Shown: positions 50,811 through 61,761 of the stretch, in pieces
Layout of the letters: each line of letters opens with the position of its first letter
How positions within the stretch are numbered: the first letter of the stretch is position 1
From: Alphaproteobacteria bacterium MarineAlpha5_Bin9
GTDB lineage: Bacteria; Pseudomonadota; Alphaproteobacteria; HIMB59; GCA-002718135
Assembly: GCA_002937895.1 (NCBI GenBank)
Contig: PTKV01000006.1
Span: forward strand, 18,847-82,846
Reading direction: 5' to 3'
DNA: 64,000 bases
Notes under the pieces: generated by a model
What the model saw: the letters and a program-made list of their open reading frames with translations, nothing else
Database searches by the model: none
Told to the model about the DNA's origin: nothing
Translations under genes and position numbers: made by a program

Positions 50811-51401
50811 TTACAAAATATATTCAGACATGTGTAATTTCAACATTTCTTCTGATTTTTTAGCAATGTCTTTTAAAGACTCATAAGTAAGATTATCTAG
50901 TATAAAATCACTTTCATTAATAGAAATATACCTGTTAGAAGTTGTAGTTCTCTTAACTCGAACATCTGTAGATACAAGATCATTTCCATTATCATCAATT
51001 AATAAATATTGAAGTACTATATTCATCTCATATTTATATTCCTTATTATCTTTTAAAACACCAGCTACCTTTATTTGGTTTATTATTTCAGATCTTTTAA
51101 TTGACGCATCTTTGATATTAATTAACAACTTATTCATAGTCCCAAAATTATTTATATTTGAATTTATCCAAGAAGATATTCTTTTAGATGGGTGAATTTC
51201 AATCAAGTGATCAATATATGGATCAACTAATGAATATTGATATGATACAATAATATCTTTTTTTTCAGAGTTAATACTTATTTGATTTAATATTTCATTA
51301 TCAAATAGAACATCTTTTTTAATAGTATTTGATTGACAAGAAATTATGAAAAAAAATGAAATTAAAATAAAAAAAAATAAAATATTTTTTCTATAATTCA
51401 T
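50811..51401 (-). CDS. putative lipoprotein of unknown function
   Basis: 196 aa. An N-terminal signal with lipobox IISC places the lipidated Cys at 22. The mature part looks alpha/beta (DIIVSYQYSLVDPYIDHLIEI, YKYEMNIVLQYLLIDDNGNDL) and resembles lipoproteins that carry a DUF-type structural domain, but I recognise no family. It starts 51 bases after argD on the same strand and may be read from the same transcript. Confidence 0.7.
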   Translation of the reverse strand: MNYRKNILFFFILISFFFIISCQSNTIKKDVLFDNEILNQISINSEKKDIIVSYQYSLVDPYIDHLIEIHPSKRISSWINSNINNFGTMNKLLINIKDASIKRSEIINQIKVAGVLKDNKEYKYEMNIVLQYLLIDDNGNDLVSTDVRVKRTTTSNRYISINESDFILDNLTYESLKDIAKKSEEMLKLHMSEYIL

Positions 51402-51452
51402 AAATTATTTATAATTAAGATTCTATATTTCTTCAACTAATGCAATAAAATT

Positions 51453-52631
51453 TTATTTTTTTTCACTCAATGCCTCAGATATTTTTGTAATTGCTTCATC
51501 AATATGATCTTTATTAATTATTAATGGTGGAGCAAATCTAACTACATTGTCTGAAGCTGGAACTGAAAGCAATCCTTTATTTTCAAATAATTTATTAATT
51601 TCTAAATTATTAGATTTAGTTTTTATTCCTAATAATAGTCCTAAACCTCTGATTTCTTGAATTTCATCATGTTTTTGTTTAAGTAAATTTAAATTTTCAA
51701 AAAAATAATTAGATAAATTTGTAATATTATCTAAAAAACCTTCTTTCAAAATCTCATCTATTACAGCATTACCTATAGATATTGCCAAAGGGTTGCCTCC
51801 ATAAGTTGAGCCATGAGATCCTTTCTTCATACCAATACAAGCTTTGCTTGTAGCTAAACATGCCCCCAAAGGAAAACCAGAACCTATTCCCTTGGCTAAT
51901 GCCATTATATCTGGTTCGATGTTTGACCACTGATAGGCAAATAATTTTCCAGTTCTGCCAAAACCACACTGAACTTCATCTAAAAAAAATAATAATTCTT
52001 TTTTGAGACAAATATTCTTTATTTTTTCAATGAATTCAAAAGGAGCTACCTTTATTCCTCCTTCACCCTGTATAGTTTCAATCATAATTGCTGCAGTTTT
52101 TTCATCTATTACTTTTTCAAGAGAATATAAATCATTGAAAGGAACTTGAATAAACCCTTCTAACAAAGGTTCAAAACCTTCGATATATTTTTTTTTCTTT
52201 TGAGTTGATAGTGCCCCCAAAGATCTACCATGAAAAGCTCCTTCAAAAGTAATAATATTTTTCTTATGTTTTTTATTAGTATGATAAAAATAACTTTTTA
52301 TCACTTTTATACCACACTCTACTGACTCTACTCCTGAATTAGTAAAAAAAACTTTATCGGCAAAAGAATTTTGACAAAGTTTCTTCGCATAATTTTCTTG
52401 TGCCTCACTTTTATATAAATTCGAAGTATGCCATAATATTTTAGATTGCTTATTCAAAGCACTTATCAATGCTGGATGACAATGACCTAAAGAGTTTACT
52501 GCTATTCCACTTCCAAAGTCTAAATATTTTTTATTTTCTTTAGATAAAAGATATACACCATCTCCAGAAATAAATTCTAGAGTACGCTCACCATAAGTTG
52601 ACATAATATAACTTTTATTATTTTCATTCAT
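51453..52631 (-). CDS. argD: acetylornithine aminotransferase
   Basis: PLP enzyme of arginine synthesis, possibly also succinyldiaminopimelate aminotransferase. The 392 aa contain YLDFGSGIAVNSLGHCHP, FTNSGVESVECGIKV, FEGAFHGRSLGALS, LLFFLDEVQCGFGRTGKLFAYQ and the PLP lysine in MALAKGIGSGFPLGA (Lys247). In many alphaproteobacteria argF follows; it does not here. Confidence 0.93.
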   Translation of the reverse strand: MNENNKSYIMSTYGERTLEFISGDGVYLLSKENKKYLDFGSGIAVNSLGHCHPALISALNKQSKILWHTSNLYKSEAQENYAKKLCQNSFADKVFFTNSGVESVECGIKVIKSYFYHTNKKHKKNIITFEGAFHGRSLGALSTQKKKKYIEGFEPLLEGFIQVPFNDLYSLEKVIDEKTAAIMIETIQGEGGIKVAPFEFIEKIKNICLKKELLFFLDEVQCGFGRTGKLFAYQWSNIEPDIMALAKGIGSGFPLGACLATSKACIGMKKGSHGSTYGGNPLAISIGNAVIDEILKEGFLDNITNLSNYFFENLNLLKQKHDEIQEIRGLGLLLGIKTKSNNLEINKLFENKGLLSVPASDNVVRFAPPLIINKDHIDEAITKISEALSEKK

Positions 52632-52672
52632 AATTTAAATGCTCTTTAAAAGTTCAAAAAAATAAGTCAAGT

Positions 52673-53443
52673 TTATGATTTTAATTTATATCCAGACTTA
52701 AACATTAAATAAACCAATAAAACTAACAACAGATTTAAAATAAAAAGAAAAACACTTCCTACAAATATTGAGCTATCAGAAATACCTATAAATGAGTATC
52801 TAAAACCGTCAATTACATAAAAAAATGGGTTAAAAGCTGAAATATTTTTCCAAAAATCTGGCAAATTAGAAATTGAATAAAAAGTCCCTGATAAAAATGT
52901 TAGGGGCAAAACAACAAAATTATCTATACCCTGTTGTTGATCCCATTTATCTGCCCAAATTCCAACCATTGTACTTAAAGAACTCATCATGATACTACCC
53001 ATTAAAGAATAAAATATTAAAAATATAAATGAGTGAAACTGTATTTCAATAAAAATAATTATTCCTAAGTATGTAACAATTCCACAAATTAGTCCTCTTA
53101 CTACTGATGAGGCCACATAACCTATTGTTAACTCTATCTCATTTAGAGGAGACATTAGTACATCAATTATTGTTCCGGTAAACTTTGCTTGTCCAATACT
53201 AGATGAAGCATTTGCAAATGAATTTTGCAAAATAGTCATCATAATAAGTCCAGGGATAATAAAATCAATAAATGGAATAGAATTAATAGTTGCAACAGAT
53301 TTTCCAAGAGCTAAAGTTAAAACAGCTACAAACAGTAAAGAACTAATTGCTGGACCCAAAATAGTTTGCATTCCTACTTTTAAAAATCTATAAACTTCTT
53401 TTTTGAATAAAGTCCAAAGTGGTAAATAACTGTATGAATTCAT
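52673..53443 (-). CDS. ABC-2 type transporter permease
   Basis: 256 aa with about six membrane segments (starting near 22, 60, 104, 138, 172 and 228). The ABC-2 permease signature includes GTIIDVLMSPLNEIELTIGYV and the later LPLTFLSGTFYSISNLPDFW and FNPFFYVIDGFRY. That is the YadH/drug-or-polysaccharide exporter type. Its ATPase partner is not adjacent. It lies 41 bases before argD on the same strand and is divergent from recX. Confidence 0.88.
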   Translation of the reverse strand: MNSYSYLPLWTLFKKEVYRFLKVGMQTILGPAISSLLFVAVLTLALGKSVATINSIPFIDFIIPGLIMMTILQNSFANASSSIGQAKFTGTIIDVLMSPLNEIELTIGYVASSVVRGLICGIVTYLGIIIFIEIQFHSFIFLIFYSLMGSIMMSSLSTMVGIWADKWDQQQGIDNFVVLPLTFLSGTFYSISNLPDFWKNISAFNPFFYVIDGFRYSFIGISDSSIFVGSVFLFILNLLLVLLVYLMFKSGYKLKS

Positions 53444-53487
53444 TTTTTAATATATATTATATATTTGTAAATATAACTAGATAATTT

Positions 53488-53979
53488 ATGGATCAGTTCA
53501 ACATCATTAAAAAATATGCTGTAAATTACTTGAGCAAATATGATTCATCTAAAAAAAATCTTAAACAAAAACTAATTCAAAAAGCTTCTAAATTTCAATA
53601 TGATAATAATAATGAGAGAAAAATTGTTTTAGAAAAAATAAATAATTTAATTCAATTTTTTGAAAAAAATAAAATCATCGATGATTATAGTTTTGCAAAA
53701 AATAAAATAGATAAATTTTTAAATCAAGGAAAATCAAAAAATTATATTAAAAACTCATTATATAGAAAAGGAATATCTGAAGAAGTTTCTAATGAAATAT
53801 TAAAAAATATTGAGAATATTAATCCAGATTGGCTAATTGATTCTGCGAAAAAATTTATTATAAGAAAAAAAATAGGAAAATATGGAAATAATAATGATCA
53901 AAAAAAAGATTTATCAAAAATGGCAAGAGCAGGTTTTAGTTATAGTGTGGCAAAAAAAGTTTTAAACATAAACGATTAA
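53488..53979 (+). CDS. recX: regulatory protein RecX
   Basis: Modulates RecA filaments. 163 aa composed of helical triplets: YAVNYLSKYDSSKKNLKQKLIQKA, IIDDYSFAKNKIDKFLNQGKSKNYIKNSLYRKGIS and FIIRKKIGKYG. Matches the RecX plan, though very Lys-rich. recA is not nearby. Its stop interlocks with that of the convergent AI-2E family gene on TTAA at 53976-53979. Confidence 0.82.
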   Translation: MDQFNIIKKYAVNYLSKYDSSKKNLKQKLIQKASKFQYDNNNERKIVLEKINNLIQFFEKNKIIDDYSFAKNKIDKFLNQGKSKNYIKNSLYRKGISEEVSNEILKNIENINPDWLIDSAKKFIIRKKIGKYGNNNDQKKDLSKMARAGFSYSVAKKVLNIND

Positions 53980-54989
53980 TTTTTATAATGAATTTTACCA
54001 GATAATAATAATGCAAAGGGCTTAGTAGTTTCAAATTGAATAAATAAAATTCTCATTATAGCGGTAAGAGGTGCGGCTAGTAACATGCCAGTAATTCCCC
54101 AAAGCATTCCCCAAGCAATTAATGCAATAATTACTGTAACTGGATGTAAATTAAATGCCTTTCCAAAAACTTTAGGTTCTATAAAATTACCAATAATTAT
54201 ATGTACCAAACCAGGAATAGCAATAATTAAAGCTACAGAAGTTAAATCATTAAATTGCAAAAAGGCAACTGGTAATGGTAAAAGTACTGCTATAATTGAA
54301 CCTATGGTTGGAATAAAATTTAATAAGAATGTTAAAGTTCCAAATATTAAAGCTAAATCCAAACCTAAAAACCAATAAATAATACCTGTTAAAATTCCTG
54401 TAGAAACAGAAGTGATAAATTTAGTAAAAATATAAGTTTTAATTTGACTATTTATATTTTGCCATGTTTCTGACATTTGTTTACCTTTGGGGCCAATTAA
54501 TAAAAATAAAGTAATAATAACAACTAAAAAAAGTTTAGTAACAAAATTAGCACCATTACTCAAAGCGGTAGAAGCCCAATCAAGGAAAGGCAAACTTAAA
54601 AATGACTCTCTTATAGTTGCAGTATCTATATCAATCTGGAATTCTTTTAATTTATTTATTAAAAACTCAATTAATAATAAGACTTTATAATTATAATCAT
54701 CAGCTGATCTTAAAAAATTAGCTAATGAATCTATAATAATAGGAATAATAATCATAAACAAACCTATTATTAAAACAATTGAAACAACAACTGCAATGAA
54801 TCTATGAACATGTAATTTCTTAACCTGAAATTCTATAATAGGATCAATGACAATTCTAAGTAATAAAGCTAAAATAAATGGTATCATTATTGCTCTAGTA
54901 AAATATAAAGCAAATGCCACAGCAACGATTGACAATATCAACAATGAAATAGTTTGGATCTGATTCTTTTCTTTATCTTGAACAATCAT
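53976..54989 (-). CDS. AI-2E family transporter (PerM/YdiK-like permease)
   Basis: 337 aa, about eight membrane segments. Family signatures are ALYFTRAIMIPFILALLLRIVIDPIIEF and, towards the end, FIEPKVFGKAFNLHPVTVIIALIAWGMLWGITGMLLAAPLTAIMRI. Members export small molecules (autoinducer-2, Na+/H+ exchange); the substrate here is unknown. Its start shares one base with the stop of the MscS-type gene. Confidence 0.9.
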   Translation of the reverse strand: MIVQDKEKNQIQTISLLILSIVAVAFALYFTRAIMIPFILALLLRIVIDPIIEFQVKKLHVHRFIAVVVSIVLIIGLFMIIIPIIIDSLANFLRSADDYNYKVLLLIEFLINKLKEFQIDIDTATIRESFLSLPFLDWASTALSNGANFVTKLFLVVIITLFLLIGPKGKQMSETWQNINSQIKTYIFTKFITSVSTGILTGIIYWFLGLDLALIFGTLTFLLNFIPTIGSIIAVLLPLPVAFLQFNDLTSVALIIAIPGLVHIIIGNFIEPKVFGKAFNLHPVTVIIALIAWGMLWGITGMLLAAPLTAIMRILFIQFETTKPFALLLSGKIHYKN

Positions 54990-56131
54990 TAAATTTTCTT
55001 AATATTGTTTGTATAATCTTCATTTTTTAAAGGCATAGACTCAACATATATTGACTGACTTGGAAACGCAAAACCTGTGTTTTCATTCTCTACAATTTCT
55101 TTAATTTTAATAGCTAATTTTTCTTTTATATTTATATATTTTTCCCAATCAGAAGTTTTAGTAAAGCATTGAACAAGCATATCAATAGAGCTATCAGAAA
55201 AACTATCTATTCTTACAAATGATGATCTATAAAAACTATCTCCTGAATTTTCATAATCCTCATTAGTATCAATATAATCTTTAATTTGATTTCTAATATT
55301 TTTTAGTTGTTCTATTGAAGTTTTATACTCTAAACCAATTATCCAACGAATTCTTCTGCTTTTCCTTCTAGAAAAATTTGTTACTGTTTGCTCAGCAAAT
55401 TTAAAATTCGGAATCATAACTAAGTTTGAGTCAAATTGTCTAATCAAAGTTGATCTAAATCCAATTTGCTCAACTGTTCCTTCAGCCTCTCCTGAAACAT
55501 GAATTACATCTCCAATAGTAAATCTTCTTTCCATTAAAATCATAATTCCTGATATTAAATTCTTAAATAAATCTTGCGCTCCTAAAGCTACTGCCACTCC
55601 AAAAAGACCTAAACCAGCTATAATTGGACCTACTTGTATTCCCCATAATTCTAAAACAGCTACTATACCTAAAATAATTATAATTACTTTTAATCCTTTT
55701 AAAGTCCAGTCTATTAATGCTGTTGATAATTTTTCTTCAAATTTTTTTATTATTAAACTAAATGGAGAAATTAATTGATGTAAAAGCCAAAAAATAAATA
55801 TTGTAATTAGTGTCCTGTTAAATTTTTCTATAAAAAAAACTAAATCATCTCCAAAATCTATATAAGAAGTTGCAATAAAAAATCCTATTACAACAGGTAA
55901 AAATTTGAGAGGTCCTTCGATTACTTCTATAACTAAATCATCTACACTACTCTTAGTTTTTTTTATTATCTTGTGAAGTCTATTAATAATAAAGCGAGCA
56001 AAAAAACTTCTTAAAACATAAAAAATTAAAAATATAAATAAACCAATGAAAATTTCAGATACATTTACGCCAAATATTCCATTAGTCCATACATCTAAAA
56101 ATAGATTTGAAAAATTATTAATTGACGTCAT
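54989..56131 (-). CDS. MscS family mechanosensitive channel
   Basis: 380 aa. Four or five membrane segments lie before residue 190. The pore-lining helix is GLGLFGVAVALGAQDLFKNLISG, and the beta domain follows with FTIGDVIHVSGEAEGTVEQIGFRSTLIRQFD and LVMIPNFKF. Gives protection against hypo-osmotic shock. Divergent from gpx across about 34 bases, and coupled to the AI-2E family gene downstream. Confidence 0.92.
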   Translation of the reverse strand: MTSINNFSNLFLDVWTNGIFGVNVSEIFIGLFIFLIFYVLRSFFARFIINRLHKIIKKTKSSVDDLVIEVIEGPLKFLPVVIGFFIATSYIDFGDDLVFFIEKFNRTLITIFIFWLLHQLISPFSLIIKKFEEKLSTALIDWTLKGLKVIIIILGIVAVLELWGIQVGPIIAGLGLFGVAVALGAQDLFKNLISGIMILMERRFTIGDVIHVSGEAEGTVEQIGFRSTLIRQFDSNLVMIPNFKFAEQTVTNFSRRKSRRIRWIIGLEYKTSIEQLKNIRNQIKDYIDTNEDYENSGDSFYRSSFVRIDSFSDSSIDMLVQCFTKTSDWEKYINIKEKLAIKIKEIVENENTGFAFPSQSIYVESMPLKNEDYTNNIKKI

Positions 56132-56165
56132 TATAAACCTTCTTTAATTATGCTTATATTTTAAC

Positions 56166-56705
56166 ATGAAAATATCAAAAATAATTTTAATTTTCACATT
56201 ATTTTTTTTAATTTTTTTGAATTTAAACGCAGAGGAAAATATGACAATTCATAGCTTTGAATTCATTGATATAGATGGAAAAAAGGTCAAAATTAATAAA
56301 TTTAATAATGGACCTATATTATTAGTAAATACGGCCTCTAGATGCGGTTTTACACCCCAATATGAAGGATTACAAAATTTGTTTATCAATTATAGACAAA
56401 GAAATCTGACCATAATTGCTGCAACTTCAAATTCATTTAACCAAGAATTTGATACTAGAGAAGAAATTAAAAAAATCTGCCTTGCTAATTATGATGTTGG
56501 CTTTGTGGTTTCAAGTCCAATAAATGTGATTGGAAATGATGTGCACCCTTTATATAAATGGATAAATCAAAAATATAATAAAAAACCCAAATGGAATTTT
56601 TACAAATATTTATTTGATAAAGAAGGTAATCTAGTAGATTCATGGGGGTCAATGACTAAACCCGATAATAGTAAAATTACATCTAAAATTGAAAAATTAT
56701 TATAA
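56166..56705 (+). CDS. glutathione peroxidase-family thiol peroxidase, exported
   Basis: Reduces peroxides; family members with Cys usually use thioredoxin or glutathione. The 179 aa start with a signal peptide (about 1-22, IFTLFFLIFLNLNA), so it probably acts in the periplasm, unlike most bacterial GPx. The active site is NTASRCGFTPQYEGL, with Cys60 in place of selenocysteine. WNFYKYLFDKEGNLVD holds the conserved Trp-Asn. It would handle H2O2, which sarcosine oxidase generates. Confidence 0.9.
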   Translation: MKISKIILIFTLFFLIFLNLNAEENMTIHSFEFIDIDGKKVKINKFNNGPILLVNTASRCGFTPQYEGLQNLFINYRQRNLTIIAATSNSFNQEFDTREEIKKICLANYDVGFVVSSPINVIGNDVHPLYKWINQKYNKKPKWNFYKYLFDKEGNLVDSWGSMTKPDNSKITSKIEKLL

Positions 56706-56737
56706 AAAAAGCCGCTAGTTAATATAGCGGCTTTTTA
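56705..56737. terminator. bidirectional intrinsic terminator between gpx and groEL
   Basis: The stem GCCGCTA/TAGCGGC (7 bp, 56711-56717 and 56725-56731) is extended by A-tract/T-tract pairing on each side. Plus-strand transcripts meet TTTTT after the stem and minus-strand transcripts meet TTTTTT. It serves gpx and groEL at once, starting in the gpx stop region. Confidence 0.85.
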
Positions 56738-56753
56738 AAAAAATATTTGATAG

Positions 56754-58433
<1,680 letters not shown>

Positions 58434-58742
58434 TTATTTTTTTGATTTTCCACTAGATGTAATAATTCCCATGATATCTGACTCTTTCATTATCAAATAC
58501 TCTTCACCAGTCATTTTAACTTCTGTACCAGACCATTTTCCAAAAAGAATCTTATCGCCTTTTTTCACATCCAGGGGTACTAATTTACCACTTTCATCCC
58601 TTGCGCCAGAACCAACTTCAACAACTTCACCTTCCATAGGTTTTTCTTGAGCTGTATCTGGGATTATAATTCCACCAGGGCTTTTTTCATCAGAATCTAC
58701 TCTTTTTACGAGAACTCTGTCATGTAAAGGTTTAAATTTCAT
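58434..58742 (-). CDS. groES: co-chaperonin GroES
   Basis: Seven-subunit lid of GroEL. 102 aa: [27 protein letters not shown] (the signature with its mobile-loop region), [35 protein letters not shown] and [18 protein letters not shown] lies about 9 bases before the ATG. First gene of the heat-shock operon. Confidence 0.98.
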   Translation of the reverse strand: MKFKPLHDRVLVKRVDSDEKSPGGIIIPDTAQEKPMEGEVVEVGSGARDESGKLVPLDVKKGDKILFGKWSGTEVKMTGEEYLIMKESDIMGIITSSGKSKK

Positions 58743-58783
58743 AAATTACCTCAATTTAAATATATGATTTATAATATTTTTTT

Positions 58784-58810
58784 TTAGCACTCTAACATTA
58801 AGAGTGCTAA
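58784..58810. promoter_or_regulatory. CIRCE operator (HrcA binding site) of groESL
   Basis: TTAGCACTC, nine bases, GAGTGCTAA: a perfect match to the CIRCE consensus. It ends 41 bases before the groES start and overlaps the expected transcription start, so HrcA bound here would block groESL transcription. hrcA itself is not in the window. Confidence 0.95.
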
Positions 58811-58812
58811 TC

Positions 58813-58840
58813 ATGTAGCGATTAATATAAAGTATTCAAG
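58813..58840 (-). promoter_or_regulatory. putative heat-shock promoter of groESL
   Basis: On the minus strand, CTTGAA (58835-58840) is followed after 16 bases by CTACAT (58813-58818). The first block matches the sigma-32 -35 element; the second partly matches the alphaproteobacterial -10 element (4 of 6 against CCCCAT). The CIRCE operator begins two bases downstream. A sigma-70 reading (TTGAAT and TACATG, 16 apart) uses the same bases. The assignment to RpoH is inference from rpoH at 3017-3877. Confidence 0.5.
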
Positions 58841-58898
58841 CCTTATATTGTTTTTTTTTTAGAATCTTACCTATAAAAATGTATAAATAGTAATAAAA

Positions 58899-59954
58899 AT
58901 GAGAGTATTTCTTGATTTTTTCCTCAAAACATTTGCTTTTTTAAGCTCTATTTTTTTATTTTTTTTTCTTATCTTAACAATTTTTAGTTGGATAAATGAA
59001 GAAAATCTAATTTTAAACCAAAATTTAAAATTTATAGAAGGAGATAAAGACTCAAAAAACACCATTTTAAAAATAAAATTAAAAGGCCCTATTTTATTAG
59101 AATCTTCATATCAGTCTGAATTTAACTTAATAGGAATTCCTAGCGCAATTTACGTTAATGAACTTGAAAAAATATTTGATAATTTAATTTTTGATGAAAT
59201 TAAAGGTATGGTTATTTCTATAGATTCGCCTGGAGGAACAGTTTCAGCAACCTATAAGTTTTATAACATATTAGAGAAGCTTAAAAAAAAATATAACCTA
59301 AAAATTTATTTTTATTCAAATGAAATTTTAACCTCAGGTGCTTATTGGACTGCTTTAGCTGGAGATAAAATTTACACTAATTATGGCACCATTATTGGAA
59401 GTATAGGAGTTAGAGGGCCGGACTGGATTTATTATAATAAACCAATTGCTATCTCAAATAGTATATTTGATAAATCTGTTGAAACAATTGATGGCATAAA
59501 AAAATATAGAATGATAGCAGGCAAATCAAAAGACATATATGATTCTTTTAGAAAGCCTACTGATAAAGAAATATCTGCTTTACAAGAAATTTTAGATGAA
59601 GTGTATTTAGATTTTGTGAATCTAGTGTCTAAAAAAAGAAAAATTGAGAATGATTTTATTGAAAATGAAATTGGTGCTTTAATTTACAATGCTAAAAAAG
59701 CAAAAAAAATATTTTTAATAGATGATATAAAAGAGTTAAAAGATGTTTATAAGCTAATGATCAGAGATTTGAATTTAGAAAATTACAAAATACTAAAATT
59801 AACTAATCAAAAAAGTTTATACGAAAACTTTATTAAAACTTCTTATTATCTCGCTGGAAATAGTTTAGAAAAAGATATAAATATTATTTGTAAAGAAATT
59901 GATAACTTTCATAACATATTCTTGATAAATAACTTTTACATAAATAAATGCTAA
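58899..59954 (+). CDS. sppA: S49 family signal peptide peptidase SppA
   Basis: Membrane-anchored serine/lysine protease that degrades cleaved signal peptides. It is 351 aa with one N-terminal membrane segment (about 10-32). MVISIDSPGGTVSATYKFY holds the substrate-binding loop, EILTSGAYWTALAGDKIYTNYGTIIGSIGV the nucleophile (Ser146), and a Lys near 209 in AGKSKD is the likely general base. The short, SohB/Bacillus-like form of the family. Its stop interlocks with the GT61 gene's stop on CTAA (59951-59954). Confidence 0.9.
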   Translation: MRVFLDFFLKTFAFLSSIFLFFFLILTIFSWINEENLILNQNLKFIEGDKDSKNTILKIKLKGPILLESSYQSEFNLIGIPSAIYVNELEKIFDNLIFDEIKGMVISIDSPGGTVSATYKFYNILEKLKKKYNLKIYFYSNEILTSGAYWTALAGDKIYTNYGTIIGSIGVRGPDWIYYNKPIAISNSIFDKSVETIDGIKKYRMIAGKSKDIYDSFRKPTDKEISALQEILDEVYLDFVNLVSKKRKIENDFIENEIGALIYNAKKAKKIFLIDDIKELKDVYKLMIRDLNLENYKILKLTNQKSLYENFIKTSYYLAGNSLEKDINIICKEIDNFHNIFLINNFYINKC

Positions 59955-60988
59955 TTATTTTCAATAAATTTAATAAAATTTTCTTTTTTAATTATTAAAT
60001 TTTTATAATAATTGCTATCTTTAATAATTTTTTTACTAACAAATTTTTGTGTTTTATCATCAACTTCTTGAACTTCAACCGGATCTGCTTCGAGTCTAAA
60101 ATATTTTAAATTTAGAATTTTACTAATATCAGAGTATCTTGACTTAAATGTTTGTTCATATTGATGTTTATAGCTTGGTGTAATTTCATATATTTCTGCA
60201 TCATTACTACAAAAAACACAATTTGAAAGTGCTGAACTAGTTGGGCTTATAATTTTTTTTGCTGACGCAAAAATTTCTATTTGTTCCATTATGCTATAAG
60301 TTTCTAAATCAATTATAGTGTAATCATTTTTTTTTAAAACATCTATTAAATCACTCTCGTTAACTAATCTCCTATAATTACTATTTTTTCTTGTTATATA
60401 AATTTTTTTTTGATTATTTATTTGTTTTCTAAATATTTGATTTAAAATTTTAATACTTGTTTTAATAGGGAAAAATTGAGGCATTAAAGAATTTTTAAAA
60501 CTATAAAAATCATCATCTAAATAAATAAACTTGTTTAATTTAATTTTTCGTATTTTCAAAATTTGCTCTATAAAATCTCTCGTTCTATTCGAGGTATTTC
60601 TATGAATCGCAATATCTACGTCTTCATCAGGAATGAAAAATAATCTAGGAATAAAAGTTAAAAGATTTCTATAATAATTATTTCCCGTGCTTGATCCCAA
60701 TACTAAAGTATCTTTAAATATTTTATAATTTAATTTATTTTTAGTAAAATTTTCAAAAAATTCTTTACTAAAGTAATGTTTATATTCGTGATTCTCTCTC
60801 CACTTGTAGATATCAATAAAAGTTTGATTTTCTTCAGAAATAGGGAAATAGTTGAAAGAATCTAAATAAAAATTTCCTTTATAAATTTTACATGCAATTT
60901 TTAATTTCTCTAAATAAGTAGATAAAAATCTAAAGTTTATTTCATCATCGTTAATTATTTGTGATTCGCTTAAATTTTCTACAACCAT
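59951..60988 (-). CDS. glycosyltransferase family 61 protein
   Basis: 345 aa. The C-terminal half carries the GT61 (DUF563) pattern: KKIYITRKNSNYRRLVNESDLIDVLKKNDYTIIDLETYSIMEQIEIFASAKKIISPTSSALSN (in sections), with YITR and the later SPTSSALSN block matching family members. It probably adds a sugar, often xylose or a related residue, to a surface polysaccharide. Three bases after the sulfotransferase gene, so they form an operon. Very AT-rich and Lys/Asn/Ile-rich like the surrounding region. Confidence 0.82.
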   Translation of the reverse strand: MVVENLSESQIINDDEINFRFLSTYLEKLKIACKIYKGNFYLDSFNYFPISEENQTFIDIYKWRENHEYKHYFSKEFFENFTKNKLNYKIFKDTLVLGSSTGNNYYRNLLTFIPRLFFIPDEDVDIAIHRNTSNRTRDFIEQILKIRKIKLNKFIYLDDDFYSFKNSLMPQFFPIKTSIKILNQIFRKQINNQKKIYITRKNSNYRRLVNESDLIDVLKKNDYTIIDLETYSIMEQIEIFASAKKIISPTSSALSNCVFCSNDAEIYEITPSYKHQYEQTFKSRYSDISKILNLKYFRLEADPVEVQEVDDKTQKFVSKKIIKDSNYYKNLIIKKENFIKFIENN

Positions 60989-60991
60989 TTT

Positions 60992-61720
60992 TTAACTATC
61001 ATATTTATAATCAAATTCATTGATCAGCCATTCATCTAATTTAGAAATGTATTCTTTTGTTTCACTACTATAAAAATATTTGTACATTTCATTACTTTTA
61101 ATTCTATTTGTATTATAGGAAGTCAAATTAATACCTAAAAATTCCTCCAACTTTTCTAGTTCTTCATATTTAAATATTTTATTTACTGCCTTTTGATTTT
61201 CAGAGTCTAATAACCACCAACTTTGAGGCAAAATATTATAATTAGAGTTAGACTCAGGGATAATTTTTCTATTTCTTCCAATAAAATAAAGCCAAAATTT
61301 AAAAGTCTCTTTGGAATTATTTGAACCTATTTTATTCATAAAACTAACAGTATAATCTAAAAAATCTCTTGATAGATCATATCTTCGATCAATATCTAAA
61401 TAAATACCTAAAGAGCTTTTTTCTTCTTTATTATGTCTAAGCATCATCACATTTTGAAAAATACTAAAAAATCTTGCCCATGGATTTCTTACTACACTAA
61501 TTAATTGAACATCTTTTATGTTTAAATATTTTTTAATATACCATCCTGGTGAATGCTCATCCCATTTAATTTTTTTACTAAATAATGAGGACTCAACCGT
61601 TCTTCTTAAATCAACACTCCCAGTTATATTTTCCATAATTGATTTACGAATAGCTTTTCCTGCAGTTTTAGGAATATGAACAAAAATATAATGTTTATTA
61701 TTTTTTTGAAAATAAATCAT
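60992..61720 (-). CDS. sulfotransferase family protein
   Basis: 242 aa. The 5'-phosphosulfate-binding motif of PAPS sulfotransferases is VHIPKTAGKAIRKS (14-27) and the 3'-phosphate motif is VVRNPWARFFSIF (76-88), both in the expected places. It probably sulfates a carbohydrate, in line with the adjacent GT61 enzyme; acceptor unknown. No PAPS-synthesis genes are in the window. Upstream lies a 195-base region with a short hydrophobic frame and a tRNA remnant. Confidence 0.85.
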   Translation of the reverse strand: MIYFQKNNKHYIFVHIPKTAGKAIRKSIMENITGSVDLRRTVESSLFSKKIKWDEHSPGWYIKKYLNIKDVQLISVVRNPWARFFSIFQNVMMLRHNKEEKSSLGIYLDIDRRYDLSRDFLDYTVSFMNKIGSNNSKETFKFWLYFIGRNRKIIPESNSNYNILPQSWWLLDSENQKAVNKIFKYEELEKLEEFLGINLTSYNTNRIKSNEMYKYFYSSETKEYISKLDEWLINEFDYKYDS

Positions 61721-61761
61721 ATATCAATGAATTAATATACTAAATATTAAAATCTTTAAAT

